In this document: one piece after another, positions 1 to 9,217 of the stretch
How positions within the stretch are numbered: position 1 is the first letter of the stretch
How the letters are laid out: every line of letters begins with the position of its first letter
NCBI RefSeq assembly: GCF_002886185.1
Contig: NZ_KZ614146.1
Span: 3,401,485 to 3,465,484, forward strand
Length of the DNA: 64,000 nucleotides
Source: Salipaludibacillus neizhouensis
GTDB taxonomy: Bacteria > Bacillota > Bacilli > Bacillales > Salisediminibacteriaceae
Direction of reading: 5' to 3'
Program-made: the position numbers and the translations under genes
Notes under the pieces: model-generated
Seen by the model: the letters and a program-made list of their open reading frames with translations, nothing else
Database searches by the model: none
What the model was told of the DNA's origin: nothing

Positions 1-482
1 TATAAATCAACTAATTCTTTACGCACATAGACATCAAAGTTTTTTAAATCGATAGAGAGTTGATCTACCGACAGAAAGCGAAGAGTCGTCTGATGCACTT
101 TAGGTGCCTGTCCGCTTCTACGAAGAATAGCTTGAATTCTGGCCTCTAGTTCCACTAGATCAAAAGGTTTTGTAATATAGTCGTCCGCTCCTGCATTAAA
201 CCCTTGTACTTTGTCTTCCGAGTCCCGCTTACAACTCATGAATAAAACAGGCACGGTCGAGGTCTCTCTTATTTTCACACAAACATCAAATCCAGTTATA
301 CCGGGCAGCAAAATATCCAGCAATACAAGATTCGGTTCCTCAGAGTTAACAAGCTCGAGTGCTTCGAATCCAGTATCAGCAGTTACTACTTTATAACCCT
401 TTTTTTCTAAATACAAAGAAGTTAATTCACGAATCCCTTGATCGTCTTCAACAATTAATATTTTTTTCTCTCTCCTATTCAT
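1..482 (-). CDS. OmpR-family response regulator (partial, C-terminus outside window)
   Basis: Reading leftward from an ATG at 480-482, preceded by an AAGGGGGGG ribosome binding site, the frame starts MNRREKKILIVEDDQG. It has a full receiver domain: acidic pocket E12/D13/D14, phospho-acceptor D56 in LVLLDILLPG, and the conserved Lys in ITKPF. A linker and the beginning of what should be a winged-helix output domain follow, but the window ends at about residue 160. It lies 33 nt downstream of the hybrid kinase gene on the same strand, so the two are probably one operon and a signalling pair. The family (OmpR/PhoB) is inferred from receiver type and linker; the DNA-binding domain itself is not visible. 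Confidence 0.85.
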   Translation of the reverse strand, partial: MNRREKKILIVEDDQGIRELTSLYLEKKGYKVVTADTGFEALELVNSEEPNLVLLDILLPGITGFDVCVKIRETSTVPVLFMSCKRDSEDKVQGFNAGADDYITKPFDLVELEARIQAILRRSGQAPKVHQTTLRFLSVDQLSIDLKNFDVYVRKELVDL

Positions 483-515
483 TTAATCCCCCCCTTACAG
501 TCGAAATATTTATTT

Positions 516-3500
516 TTAGGATAAGACAACCGGTAACGAGAAAAATAAAGATGTTCCTTGTTTATTTGTACTTTCTACCCAAATTTCCCCTTTATGATAG
601 TCGATAATTTCTTTTGTAATTGCCAAACCTAAGCCAGAACCTTTTGCTCCGCTAATATTTTGGGAACTCCCTTTGAAAAATCGATTAAAAATATGAGGAA
701 TTTCTTCCTCCGGGATTCCATTACCTGTATCTCTTACCTCTACGATCATATGAGGAGTAAAATCTCTCGTATCCTCCGATTCACTATAAAGTATTAATTC
801 GCCAGATAAGGAAATTCCCCCTCCTTTTGGCGTATGCTTTATAGCATTGTAGATTAGATTTGCTAATACTTGATCCATTCTTTCTATATCAATAAATAGT
901 GTTTCACGCTCATCGTCTGAACTAGTTTTAAGAAATGGTTTCTCCATCACAAGTCCACTTTGTTTCACTTCAAATTCAAATTTCTCATAAATACAAAAAA
1001 ACCATTCCTTGGCATTTGCAGGGCTCATCGATAGTTGCATTTTCCCTGACTCAAACTTACTCAAGTCATATATATCCGCAATTAGACGGTCTAATAATTT
1101 TATTTTTTCTTGAGCCAAAACAAGATACTTAGGATCGTTTATATTGACATAGCCTTCCTGAACTGTTTGGATATAACCTTGTAAGAATGTTAATGGAGTA
1201 CCTAGTTCATGAGATATGTTTGATAGAAGTGCAACTCTCGACTTTTCAACTCGTATTAGCTCCATATTTCTCATATCTAATTCTTCATTTTTAAACTCTA
1301 GTTCTTTTGTACGTGAAGAGACCTCCTCTTCCAGATGATCATTCATTTGAATTAATTCTTGGTTAAGTAAATCCAGTTCCTGCGCACGCTCTTTTGCTTC
1401 AATACTTGATTTTCTTAAATTTATTAATGTTCTAGTTCTAGACAGCAATTCTCTTTTATCAACAGGCTTCGTTAAATAATCATTTGCACCCAGTTCAAAA
1501 GCGGTGATTCTGTCTTCTATTTGGTTTTTCGCAGTCAGCATTAAAATTGGCAGTTCTGTTAATGAATATTGTTTTCTCAACAGCCGGCAGACTTCAAACC
1601 CCGATAACTTAGGCATCATTACATCAAGCATCACCATATCAAATTCGGCTCCTTGATCTATTAATTGGATGACCGCCTCCCCATCTGACACTACTTGTAT
1701 GTTATATCCCTCCAATGATAAGTAGTTAACTAGAATTTGAATATTTACTGGTTCATCATCAGCAATTAAAACTTTCTCACCGTCATTCATAAAACTAACG
1801 TGATGCACTTCCCGAAATGGCTCCTCTTTACGTTCTTTAGAGAAAGAGCCTTCAATAGAAACAATTTCAGAATTTACATTGCTGCTTTCTTTGAAAGTAG
1901 GCAGCGTAAAACGAAAGATTGATCCTTTGCCAGTTGTTGATTCTAGCGATATTTCTCCTTGTTGAAGCTCTACTAAACGCTTTGTAATATTCAAACCAAT
2001 GCCAGTGCCCTGATACGAATTATTCGTAAAATTACCGCCACGATTAAATGGTAAAAAGATGGATTCGTGATATTCTTTTGGAATACCAATGCCTGTGTCA
2101 ATCACCTCAATGATTACTTTGGCATTTACCTCCTTGGCTTGGATAGTAACCTTCCCTTTTTCTGTATACTTAATTGCATTTCCAATTAGATTATAGAGAA
2201 TTTGTTGGAGACGGTTTTCATCCGCTAAGATAGCTGGTATTTTTGAGTGGATATTGTTTTGTAATTGAATATCTTTTTGCCTAACGAGTGTTTCACATAT
2301 TGTCAGAACAACATCCGTGATTTCTTTTAAGTGAACCTTTTTTAATGATAGATCTAAATTATTATTTTCTAGTTTTGAAAAGTCTAAAATATCATCGATC
2401 AAATGAGATAAACGGGTTCCACTTCTTTTAATCATCGAAAGATTACTGTTCATAGCATCGTTTATATCACCGGCTGCTCCTTCTTGTAAAGAAGCAGTTA
2501 TACCAATAATCCCATTTAACGGTGTTCGCAACTCATGGGAGGTTACTGCTAAAAATTTATCTTTTAATTTATCATTCCGTTGTAGACTTTCGAGCATTTC
2601 TTTCTGACTCTTAATCGCATTTTTTTTAGCTTGTTCCTTCTCTAATCGCATTGTATTAATTTTATCTGCGAGGGCAAATGATAATAATATTAGTTCCAGA
2701 GAAGAGGAAAGCTGCCACGCATACTTCGTGTAAAAATTCACTGGAATGAATCCTGAATCGGCCAATATAGAAATAACAACGCCGCCAAAAAAAATTATCC
2801 ATGCTAATAGGAAATAACGCGCAGGTCTAAAACCTTTCTTTAAACACATGTAAGCTCCAGCGATGATCACAATGGAAGTTATCGCGATACCGACAATACT
2901 TAAGTTCAAAGCTGTTGGATAAGATACCATAAGTATGATAATGACAGTAACAGTGAAGAGAACTAGCACGTTCAAGAGGCGATTAAGCCGCGGAATATTT
3001 TGTTTTACCTCTAAAAACGATTTTGCGAATAATATGGCTATGATGTTCGACGTACTCATAAAAAAGACAATCGAACGATTATTCCACCAAACAGCATCGG
3101 ACCATATATGCTGATAGGCTAGTCCTGTAAATGCAAGATGTGTAAAGACATTTGCAACGATAAAAATGACATAATACAAATAACTTTTATTTCGTAATGA
3201 AAAGAATAGAAATAAATTGTAAAATGCCATCACAACCCCTAGTCCTACAAACATTCCGAGTATGCCATACTCAAGTTCTGATTTATCAAGAAATGATGGG
3301 GGACTATAAACAGTTAATGGAAATTGCATCGCCCCTTGTGTTTCAAACCGAAGATATATTAGTTTTTCGTGGTTGGGTTCTAAATCAAGGTTAAAGATAA
3401 AATTCCGATGATCCATGTCACGCATGTCGAAAGGGAGAAGATCTCCAGTCAGTTCGCGGCTGAAATTTAAGTTTGATTCTGAAGAATAAAGAGTCACATT

Positions 3501-3830
3501 GTCCAAAGTTGGATTATCTATTTCCAGTAACCAATCGTTCTCGTTTGAGTCATTTGTAAGCTGAAATTTAACCCAATAAACGGAACTCGTGTAGCTAAAA
3601 TTAGGAACCACTCCATGATATGGTTGAAATTGTTCATCCAATTCTTGTGTCTGAATATCATCAAACGTCCAGTGATTTTCTTTATCCTCTAGTATTTCTA
3701 CGAGACCATCTAACCGAAAACTTCCAGAAGATTCATCAAGTGTTATTACTGAGGTAGCAGATACATCTATACCAAAAATAAAAAGGAAGAGAAGTGTGAG
3801 AAGCGGCAATTTCATTGTTTTTATTCGCAA
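516..3830 (-). CDS. 7TMR-DISM hybrid sensor histidine kinase with two kinase modules
   Basis: This is an 1104-residue membrane sensor kinase. A signal peptide (about 1-25) is followed by an extracellular 7TMR-DISMED2-like beta domain (about 30-180), seven transmembrane helices (about 185-395), a coiled coil, and a first HisKA/HATPase module with H432 in SHELRTPLNG and a GTGIGL G-box. Then come a receiver domain with D736 in MLDVMMPKLSG, a second coiled coil, and a second kinase module with H874 in SHELGTPLTF and a GSGLGL G-box. The usual Arg after SHEL is Gly in the second module. DISM kinases usually sense carbohydrate-like or small extracellular ligands; the ligand here is unknown. The start is a TTG with AGGAGG nine bases upstream; the next ATG (codon 6) is too far from it. 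The response regulator gene follows by 33 nt. Confidence 0.9.
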   Translation of the reverse strand: MRIKTMKLPLLTLLFLFIFGIDVSATSVITLDESSGSFRLDGLVEILEDKENHWTFDDIQTQELDEQFQPYHGVVPNFSYTSSVYWVKFQLTNDSNENDWLLEIDNPTLDNVTLYSSESNLNFSRELTGDLLPFDMRDMDHRNFIFNLDLEPNHEKLIYLRFETQGAMQFPLTVYSPPSFLDKSELEYGILGMFVGLGVVMAFYNLFLFFSLRNKSYLYYVIFIVANVFTHLAFTGLAYQHIWSDAVWWNNRSIVFFMSTSNIIAILFAKSFLEVKQNIPRLNRLLNVLVLFTVTVIIILMVSYPTALNLSIVGIAITSIVIIAGAYMCLKKGFRPARYFLLAWIIFFGGVVISILADSGFIPVNFYTKYAWQLSSSLELILLSFALADKINTMRLEKEQAKKNAIKSQKEMLESLQRNDKLKDKFLAVTSHELRTPLNGIIGITASLQEGAAGDINDAMNSNLSMIKRSGTRLSHLIDDILDFSKLENNNLDLSLKKVHLKEITDVVLTICETLVRQKDIQLQNNIHSKIPAILADENRLQQILYNLIGNAIKYTEKGKVTIQAKEVNAKVIIEVIDTGIGIPKEYHESIFLPFNRGGNFTNNSYQGTGIGLNITKRLVELQQGEISLESTTGKGSIFRFTLPTFKESSNVNSEIVSIEGSFSKERKEEPFREVHHVSFMNDGEKVLIADDEPVNIQILVNYLSLEGYNIQVVSDGEAVIQLIDQGAEFDMVMLDVMMPKLSGFEVCRLLRKQYSLTELPILMLTAKNQIEDRITAFELGANDYLTKPVDKRELLSRTRTLINLRKSSIEAKERAQELDLLNQELIQMNDHLEEEVSSRTKELEFKNEELDMRNMELIRVEKSRVALLSNISHELGTPLTFLQGYIQTVQEGYVNINDPKYLVLAQEKIKLLDRLIADIYDLSKFESGKMQLSMSPANAKEWFFCIYEKFEFEVKQSGLVMEKPFLKTSSDDERETLFIDIERMDQVLANLIYNAIKHTPKGGGISLSGELILYSESEDTRDFTPHMIVEVRDTGNGIPEEEIPHIFNRFFKGSSQNISGAKGSGLGLAITKEIIDYHKGEIWVESTNKQGTSLFFSLPVVLS

Positions 3831-4131
3831 GACTTCCAGCCTCCTAAAAACTTAGTAGTTTTGATCTCTTAAACCCAATTATTGTTTTAATTAGAACAGG
3901 GAAGCCAGAAACTGATGTGCTAGTGGCAAATGCTTCCCACTACTGTGGGAATGCATCAACGTAAGACTAATAGAGACAAGTACTACTTCAAAAACAATTT
4001 ATATAATAAAAAATGACAATAAGTTATAAAATATTCCATTCTGGTAGTTCTATTATCACAAGATAAATAAGGAACATCAACACATTTCTGAATTATCAAA
4101 AAAATAAAAGCAAAAAAGGCTACTTGACAAT
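3831..4131. other. Intergenic region with a short palindrome, upstream of the hybrid kinase gene
   Basis: About 300 AT-rich bases between ypjP and the hybrid kinase gene hold no convincing ORF. At 3932-3954 there is a palindrome, TTCCCAC-tact-GTGGGAA, with flanking TGC/GCA also able to pair. It lies about 100 bases upstream of the kinase start, where an operator or 5' leader hairpin could sit. No function can be assigned. Confidence 0.35.
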
Positions 4132-4158
4132 AAAAAAAGCCGCTATCAGCGGCTTTTT
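4132..4158 (-). terminator. Rho-independent terminator after ypjP
   Basis: GCCGCT-atc-AGCGGC is flanked by A7 on the left and T5 on the right, so it can act in both directions. It lies 83 bases downstream of the ypjP stop and ends that minus-strand transcript. Confidence 0.85.
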
Positions 4159-4240
4159 CCTAAATGTTAAGAATATATGCTTACCGGTTTTTTCAAGAGG
4201 AAGTTATTTATTCTCTTTCGGCAGGCACTTCGTGTTCTTC

Positions 4241-4867
4241 TTATTGACTCATCCATTTTGGTGGAGTGTTTTTATCCCAGTAAATATCCCCGATATTATA
4301 GTGTTCTTCAAAATCGTCGTTACTTAAATGGTAGTGAAAATTAAACCAGTAGCCTTCCTTAGGACGAATTTCCCGCCTGACATGAAACATTGCCACATCT
4401 TGTTTTGCTTGATGATCATAAACATTAAATATTTTTTCACCATAACCCGGTGTTAAGTCTTCTGTGATCTCATAAAATTGAAATTTTTCTTGACCGGCCT
4501 CTTCGAAAAGTCCAACTATGACCTCTTCTATATGGGGCAATATCGTTGTCATAACATCATTTTCAACTTTATTTACAATTTTCGGTCCAAGTTTTGTGAC
4601 AGTTTGTTCTTTGGCTTGATTCGTAACCATATGAATATAGTGGTCACTGACATCGTCATCTTCATCGTCCAAACTATCAAGTTGTGTTTCTTCTATTTCA
4701 CCTATATCTGGAAGGGGAGTATCTGTTTCCGGCAAACGATCGTTAGAAGAAACAACCTCTTTATTTGCTGCCTCAGCCTCTGCGTCAAGGTATGTAGGTG
4801 GAATATACATTCCAACGGTCATAAATGTTATGAGAACTACCGATAGTTTTTTCAGCCAAAGTTTCAT
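4241..4867 (-). CDS. ypjP: YpjP-family secreted protein
   Basis: A 208-residue protein that starts MKLWLKKLSVVLITF, an N-terminal hydrophobic segment typical of an export signal. It then has an acidic low-complexity stretch (about 45-75, rich in E and D) and a conserved C-terminal domain ending NTPPKWMSQ. The start, the ending and the blocks HVRREIRPKEGYWFNFHYHL and DIYWDKNTPPKW match my recollection of the Bacillus YpjP family, whose function is unknown. GGGAGGGAAG precedes the ATG. It is monocistronic, with a terminator at 4132-4158 and no partner gene upstream. The acidic insert fits adaptation to high salt or pH (inference). Confidence 0.75.
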   Translation of the reverse strand: MKLWLKKLSVVLITFMTVGMYIPPTYLDAEAEAANKEVVSSNDRLPETDTPLPDIGEIEETQLDSLDDEDDDVSDHYIHMVTNQAKEQTVTKLGPKIVNKVENDVMTTILPHIEEVIVGLFEEAGQEKFQFYEITEDLTPGYGEKIFNVYDHQAKQDVAMFHVRREIRPKEGYWFNFHYHLSNDDFEEHYNIGDIYWDKNTPPKWMSQ

Positions 4868-5059
4868 AGGTCAACTTCCCTCCCAAAATAGATATATTCG
4901 TTACTTTAATATTAACATGTTATACGAAAAAGTCTATCAGATAATCGTATTGTAATGAAAACGCAATCTTAAGATAACTCACTGAATTATGACTTAGCAA
5001 GTAAATGTAATATCTTTATTTTACTTATATTAAGAAAAATCTTCGTCTCTTTCAAATCG

Positions 5060-5132
5060 ATGGTTGTTTGGATGAATTACCTCTTCCTTTCCGTGGAAGA
5101 CTACGAGCCTATTAGGAGAAAGACGCTCGGTT
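5060..5132 (-). repeat. Degenerate fragment of the GACTCCTG/CGGAAAGCG Bacillaceae intergenic repeat
   Basis: The stretch GGTTGTTTGGATGAATTACC..CTTTCCGTGGA..GAGCCT closely resembles the start of the copy at 19938-20065 (GGTTGTTTGGAAGAATTATC..CTTTCCGTGGA..GAGCCT), in the same orientation, and then degenerates. It lies in the 320-base gap between ypjP and the acyl-CoA dehydrogenase gene, which holds no gene. Confidence 0.55.
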
Positions 5133-5141
5133 TATTGCATC

Positions 5142-5187
5142 AAAAGGACACTGAAAAATTAAAAAATGACCTTTTCAGTGCCCTTTT
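5142..5187 (-). terminator. Terminator after the acyl-CoA dehydrogenase gene
   Basis: A long stem (AAAAGGaCACTGAAAA against TTTTCAGTGcCCTTTT) lies immediately downstream of the stop at 5190. On the minus strand it ends in a T-rich tail (CCTTTTGATG). Confidence 0.75.
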
Positions 5188-5189
5188 TG

Positions 5190-6323
5190 TTACTCCTCTT
5201 TTTTTATTGTATCCGTAGCTAAAAGCATAATCGTCATGTCATCCATAGGCGGGTTATGAAGGCCCGCTCTTATATCACGGTAATATCGTTGTAGAGGATT
5301 TTTCATAGAAAGACTTTTCGCCCCTACTATTCGCATTGCTAAGTCAACAATTTCTATTGCTTGATTTACTACTGCATGCTTGACCGCACCAAGTTCTGCT
5401 TTCATTTGTTGCCGGGTTTCATGATCAGATTCATCCCATTTGGTCGCCATTGAAAAAAGGAAATGCTCACTTTGAAGTCTTTTCAATTCCATTTCTCCAA
5501 TTTTCTGTTTTACATTCGGAAGATCTGCAATGGTCCCTTTAATACTATTAGGTGAATAGGACTTAGCAAAGTCTATCGCGTATTGTTGGGCAGCTTCGGC
5601 AATTCCTAAGTAACAAGCCGGAATATGCAAGAGCCATCCATTTGCTGCTTTACTTCCTATATTTATATTTTCGACGAGAAGTTCTTTTTTTATCGAAACG
5701 TTTTGAAGTACTAAATCATTACTAGCTGTGCCTCTCATTGCTATAGAATCCCATGTTTCCTCGATTGAAAGACCCTTACTTTCTCTAGGAATTAGAAAGT
5801 TTCCCACTTCATCTGTCCCTTCTATCGATGCACTTACTCCAAAGTAGTTTAGAACAGGAGACATTGTCGTAAATGTCTTTCTTCCATTAATAATCCAAGT
5901 GTCCCCATTATCTTTAGCTGTGGTTTCCGGCTTCCCACCTCGAGTCGGGCTTCCTGTTGCAGGTTCCGAAGCAGCATTGTTTAAAAGAGCGCCATTATCA
6001 ATGACATCTTTACAGAACGCTTCATAGATCTCTTCCTTCCAAGATTGTTGCTCGTGTAAATGTTTGACGAGGCCCATGTGCCAACCGATAGAAAGCGAGG
6101 TTGAGCCATCACCTTTACCAAGAATTTTCTGAAATTCAACTAATAGTCGTAATGAAATTTCTTCTCCGCCGTATTTTTTAGGAACTGTTAAAGATGTATA
6201 ACCTATTTCCCTCAAGTCTTGAATGTTTTTACGAGGGAAACTTCCTTCTTCATCATGTTTCCAAGACCTTTCCTGGAATACTTTAATTTTGTCTTTTAAC
6301 ATGTCTTTCATTTTATCTGCCAT
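5190..6323 (-). CDS. ydbM: Acyl-CoA dehydrogenase family protein (YdbM-like)
   Basis: A 377-residue flavoprotein of the acyl-CoA dehydrogenase family. Visible blocks are LTVPKKYGG (N-terminal helical domain), SLSIGWHMG, SEPATGSPTRGG (FAD/substrate loop), WIINGRKTFTTM (beta domain), and a C-terminal helical domain with AMRIVGAKSL and GLHNPPMDD. The SPTRGGKPE and LHNPPMDD blocks resemble Bacillus YdbM. Its substrate is unknown. The start is taken at 6321-6323 (MADKMKDML), because GCAAGGAGGGG lies five bases before that ATG. An upstream in-frame ATG at 6354-6356 has no ribosome binding site. It appears monocistronic, with its own terminator. Confidence 0.85.
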   Translation of the reverse strand: MADKMKDMLKDKIKVFQERSWKHDEEGSFPRKNIQDLREIGYTSLTVPKKYGGEEISLRLLVEFQKILGKGDGSTSLSIGWHMGLVKHLHEQQSWKEEIYEAFCKDVIDNGALLNNAASEPATGSPTRGGKPETTAKDNGDTWIINGRKTFTTMSPVLNYFGVSASIEGTDEVGNFLIPRESKGLSIEETWDSIAMRGTASNDLVLQNVSIKKELLVENINIGSKAANGWLLHIPACYLGIAEAAQQYAIDFAKSYSPNSIKGTIADLPNVKQKIGEMELKRLQSEHFLFSMATKWDESDHETRQQMKAELGAVKHAVVNQAIEIVDLAMRIVGAKSLSMKNPLQRYYRDIRAGLHNPPMDDMTIMLLATDTIKKEE

Positions 6324-6433
6324 AGTACCCCTCCTTGCATTAAGATCAGTTTCCATTTGCTGAGTATTTTCTAATGGTTTTAGTATAACTAAAATTGATA
6401 CAAGAAACCTAATAGAAGCTTTGTTAGTTAAGT

Positions 6434-6519
6434 AAGTGCGTAGTGTATTTTGTTATATACTGCGTGATTTTTCGCCACCCCGGGTAGCTCCTCTAAATCG
6501 CATCTAGGTGCTAGACCCT
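6434..6519 (+). repeat. Degenerate copy (A) of the structured dispersed repeat
   Basis: TACTGCGTGATTTTTCGCCACC followed by CGGGTAGCTCC..AGGTGCTAGACCC matches the left arm and inner hairpin of the repeats at 40022 and 51724. The inner stem has decayed and the right arm (GTGGCGTAAAG..) is absent. It lies in the 296-base gap between the acyl-CoA dehydrogenase gene and the small gene at 6620. Confidence 0.55.
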
Positions 6520-6619
6520 CCAATATATTCAATAAAAATAAATGAATAATTGTACTATCACTTTCTAGGCACATGTTGCATATAACACAGTAGACAATAT
6601 TACGGAGAGGAATGTTTAG

Positions 6620-6979
6620 ATGTATCCTTATCGTTACTATCCAAATCCTTATCCTGTTTACCGGCCGGAAGATGTATATCCTCCTGTAGAAATCGATATT
6701 TTTCAACAATCCTTGTCTACTTCTCAGAGCTTGCTTCAGCATGGAATGACATTGATAAACGGGTTTTCTTCTGAAGCATTTATTCAGCAGTTTATGAATG
6801 CTGCTCAAGCCGGAAAACGTGAAGAGGTTCATCGAATCATTCAGACAATAGGAGTGCCTATAGATATAGAGACATCCTTCAACCCGAGTGGCATTACCTT
6901 TACACTGCGTGATAATCAAAATGATTCGCCTTGTTGTCGGTTAAAGCTTTATTTAACATGGGGAAGATCCTTTAGATAG
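6620..6979 (+). CDS. Small Tyr/Pro-rich hypothetical protein
   Basis: 119 residues; I do not recognise the family with certainty. The N-terminus is Tyr/Pro-rich (MYPYRYYPNPYPVYRP), followed by a short helical domain (FQQSLSTSQSLLQHGMTLING..FIQQFMNAAQAGKREEVHRII) and a strand-rich end (FNPSGITFTLRD). There is no signal peptide or membrane segment. A tyrosine-rich start with a small helical domain recalls small Bacillus spore-coat or sporulation proteins; this is inference from composition. GGAGAGG lies nine bases before the ATG, which supports translation. The last ~15 residues after CCRLKLYLTWG look atypical, and the neighbouring DNA is repeat-rich. Confidence 0.6.
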   Translation: MYPYRYYPNPYPVYRPEDVYPPVEIDIFQQSLSTSQSLLQHGMTLINGFSSEAFIQQFMNAAQAGKREEVHRIIQTIGVPIDIETSFNPSGITFTLRDNQNDSPCCRLKLYLTWGRSFR

Positions 6980-7074
6980 TGTTTAAAAACAAAGCTACAC
7001 GGGCAAATTTAATTTAGTACGATATTTTGAAGAAGGCTTATTTCCTAGCTGTATTGATTACATCTTATAGAGGT

Positions 7075-7192
7075 GCTCTAAGTCGCTACTGGCGTCCACT
7101 TTTGTGGTCAAAGCTTCAGCCTTCTCGGGATAATCGCCCTATGTGGATTGTGGGGTCGTTGCTATCCCTGCTGGAATTCTTCGCCTTTCGTT
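7075..7192 (-). repeat. Diverged copy of the GACTCCTG/CGGAAAGCG Bacillaceae intergenic repeat
   Basis: Read on the minus strand, it shows GGCGAAGAATTCCAGCAGGGA, then GACCCCAC, AGGGCGATTATCCCGAG, GGCTGAAG, and GTGGACGCC..TAGAGC. These line up in order with the copy at 20118-20242. A short ORF across it (7027-7212) is therefore not considered a gene. Confidence 0.6.
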
Positions 7193-7254
7193 TTCTTCAA
7201 GTTTATTCATAAAAAAAATCGCCTTTTGAAAAAAAGAATTAGGAGGAAATTGAG

Positions 7255-8049
7255 ATGGATAAGTATGATTCTTTGAATGGAAAAGTTGCTCTTATTACTG
7301 GTGGAGGTTCCGGAATTGGAAAAGCCTCTGCTGTATTTTTAGCTAAGCAAGGAGTTAAGGTTTGTTTGGTCGATTTAAAGGAGAAATCGGCTGAAGAGAC
7401 AAAAGCTGCTATAGAAGATAATAAAGGAGAAGCATCTATTGTCGAAGCAGATGTTTCTAAACCCAAGGAGTTAGAGGTCGCTTTTAAAGAAACAGTAAAT
7501 CAATATGGCCGCCTGGATATAGTTTTTGCCAATGCTGGCATAAATGGTACCGTTGCCCCCATTGAGGATCTTCAACCGGAAGAATGGGATGAAACGTTGA
7601 CAACGAATTTAAAAAGCACATTTCTTACATGCAAATACGCCATTCCTTATTTAAAAGAGAACGGTGGCAGCATTATTATCACAAGTTCTATTAATGGAAA
7701 TCGAGTTTTTTCCAGCTTCGGAATGTCAGCCTACAGCAGTAGCAAAGCTGCTCAGGTAGCCTTTGGAAAAATGGCAGCATTAGAACTAGCAAATTATCGC
7801 ATTCGTGTCAACATTATCTGCCCAGGTGCAATAAAAACGCATATCGGTGAAAATACTTTTCCGAAAAAGGACAAGCTAGAAAAAATTAAAATTCCCGTTG
7901 AATATCCCGAAGGAAGTCACCCTCTTGAGCATCATTCAGGTAACGCTGAGCAAGTAGCTAGTCTCGTTTCCTTTTTAGCATCAGACGCCTCTAGTCATAT
8001 AACAGGAACGGAATTATTTATTGATGGTGCAGAATCACTGCTGAGATGA
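7255..8049 (+). CDS. SDR-family NAD(P)-dependent oxidoreductase
   Basis: A 264-residue classical short-chain dehydrogenase/reductase, cytosolic. The cofactor motif TGGGSGIG is near residues 15-22, and an Asp at the end of the second strand (LVDL) suggests NAD(H) preference. NAGING follows at about 95, then the catalytic Ser in ITSSINGN and YSSSK (Tyr/Lys pair at about 160). The C-terminus FIDGAESLLR is typical. The substrate cannot be read from sequence. TTAGGAGGAAATTGAG precedes the ATG. The next gene downstream is an RpiR-type regulator 230 bases away with its own ribosome binding site, so co-regulation is possible but not shown. Confidence 0.9.
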   Translation: MDKYDSLNGKVALITGGGSGIGKASAVFLAKQGVKVCLVDLKEKSAEETKAAIEDNKGEASIVEADVSKPKELEVAFKETVNQYGRLDIVFANAGINGTVAPIEDLQPEEWDETLTTNLKSTFLTCKYAIPYLKENGGSIIITSSINGNRVFSSFGMSAYSSSKAAQVAFGKMAALELANYRIRVNIICPGAIKTHIGENTFPKKDKLEKIKIPVEYPEGSHPLEHHSGNAEQVASLVSFLASDASSHITGTELFIDGAESLLR

Positions 8050-8278
8050 CAAAAGCCATAGCCGTGAAGGTTCTTTCCGAAAAGTTTTATAAAGACTTAT
8101 TAAGGCAGTATTATACCAAAAAAATCCTCTTCTGTCTCAAGAAGTAAGAAATATTAAACCAATTCCCATTTCAATTACCTCCTTTCGTTAAATTCGTTTA
8201 TACTATGATTAGTAGAACTTCTAAAATTAAATGAATGACTAATAAAGTATTTTCAACTTCACGAAAGGAGTTTTTCAG

Positions 8279-9136
8279 ATGGCTGCAGCAGAAAATAGAC
8301 ATTGCAAACACCGGATAAGAGCTTCTTACCACTCTTTCCGGGAAAAAGAACAAAGAATTGCTGATTACATTCTGGCCCACCCTGAAGAAATTATTCATTC
8401 AACGATAAGCCAAGTTGCTGAAAAACTTCAGGTAGCAGAGGCAACCGTCTTTCGTTTTTGTAAGCACATAGGTTTTAAAGGTTACCAAGCGATGAAAATA
8501 GCTTTAGCCTCAGAAATCGTCACGGGAATGAAAGACATCCATGAAACTATCCAAGAGGGCGATGACGAACAGCTTGTAGCAGAGAAAGTATTCAAGGCTA
8601 ATATACGAACATTAGAGGAAACATTAACAATTATCGATGGTAATAATTTCAAAAGAGCTGTAGACATGATCTTAAACGCTAATCGCCTAGAGTTTTATGG
8701 AAATGGAGGTTCTGGTGCCATTGCCCTTGATGCTCATCACAAGTTTATGCGCACCGGAATCCCTTGCATTTCATATAGTGACTCGCACTTTCAGGTGATG
8801 TCGGCATCTCAGCTTACGGAAAAAGATGTCGTTGTTTTAATTTCTCATACTGGAACGAACCGGGATATTCTTGATGCCCTGGAAATAGCAAAAGAACAAG
8901 GAGCGATGACGATCGGCATTACAACACTTGCAAAATCACCACTCAGCCAAGGTGTTGATGTAGCATTGTATACGGTATCAGAGGAAACTGATTATCGTTC
9001 AGAAGCACTTTCTTCGCGTCTAGCGCAGCTTACATTAATTGATGCTCTTTACGTCAATGTGAGTATGCAAAGAAAAGAACTTATGAAGAAATCTTTAACA
9101 AAAGTGCGAAAAGCTATTTCCGCTAAAAGAATCTAA
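8279..9136 (+). CDS. MurR/RpiR-family transcriptional regulator
   Basis: 285 residues with an N-terminal HTH_6 domain (SFREKEQRIADYILAHP..SQVAEKLQVAEATVFRFCKHIGF) and a C-terminal SIS sugar-phosphate-binding domain (RLEFYGNGGSGAIALDAHHKFM, VVVLISHTGTNRDILDAL). Family members usually bind a phosphosugar and repress or activate a nearby sugar catabolic gene. Candidate targets are the SDR gene upstream and, less likely, the converging glycan locus. GAAAGGAG precedes the ATG, and a strong terminator follows at 9153-9187. It is not a homologue-level duplicate of the RpiR protein at 41666. Confidence 0.9.
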   Translation: MAAAENRHCKHRIRASYHSFREKEQRIADYILAHPEEIIHSTISQVAEKLQVAEATVFRFCKHIGFKGYQAMKIALASEIVTGMKDIHETIQEGDDEQLVAEKVFKANIRTLEETLTIIDGNNFKRAVDMILNANRLEFYGNGGSGAIALDAHHKFMRTGIPCISYSDSHFQVMSASQLTEKDVVVLISHTGTNRDILDALEIAKEQGAMTIGITTLAKSPLSQGVDVALYTVSEETDYRSEALSSRLAQLTLIDALYVNVSMQRKELMKKSLTKVRKAISAKRI

Positions 9137-9152
9137 CTGACAACGCGTTTAA

Positions 9153-9187
9153 AAGATGTGCAACAGTAAAGTTGCACATCTTTTTTC
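9153..9187 (+). terminator. Terminator after the RpiR regulator
   Basis: AAGATGTGCAAC-agtaaa-GTTGCACATCTT is followed by T7. It separates the convergent regulator and YesL-type genes. Confidence 0.9.
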
Positions 9188-9217
9188 TTTTTATAACTCT
9201 TCTTTTCTTTATCTACA

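Noticed and set aside
6428..6919. 163-codon minus-strand ORF overlapping the repeat and the small gene
   Set aside because: It runs antisense to a ribosome-binding-site-led gene and through repeat A; the translation is Arg/Ile/His-rich without a recognisable domain.
7027..7212. 61-codon plus-strand ORF
   Set aside because: It is made almost entirely of the intergenic repeat copy at 7075-7192, starts at TTG and has no ribosome binding site.
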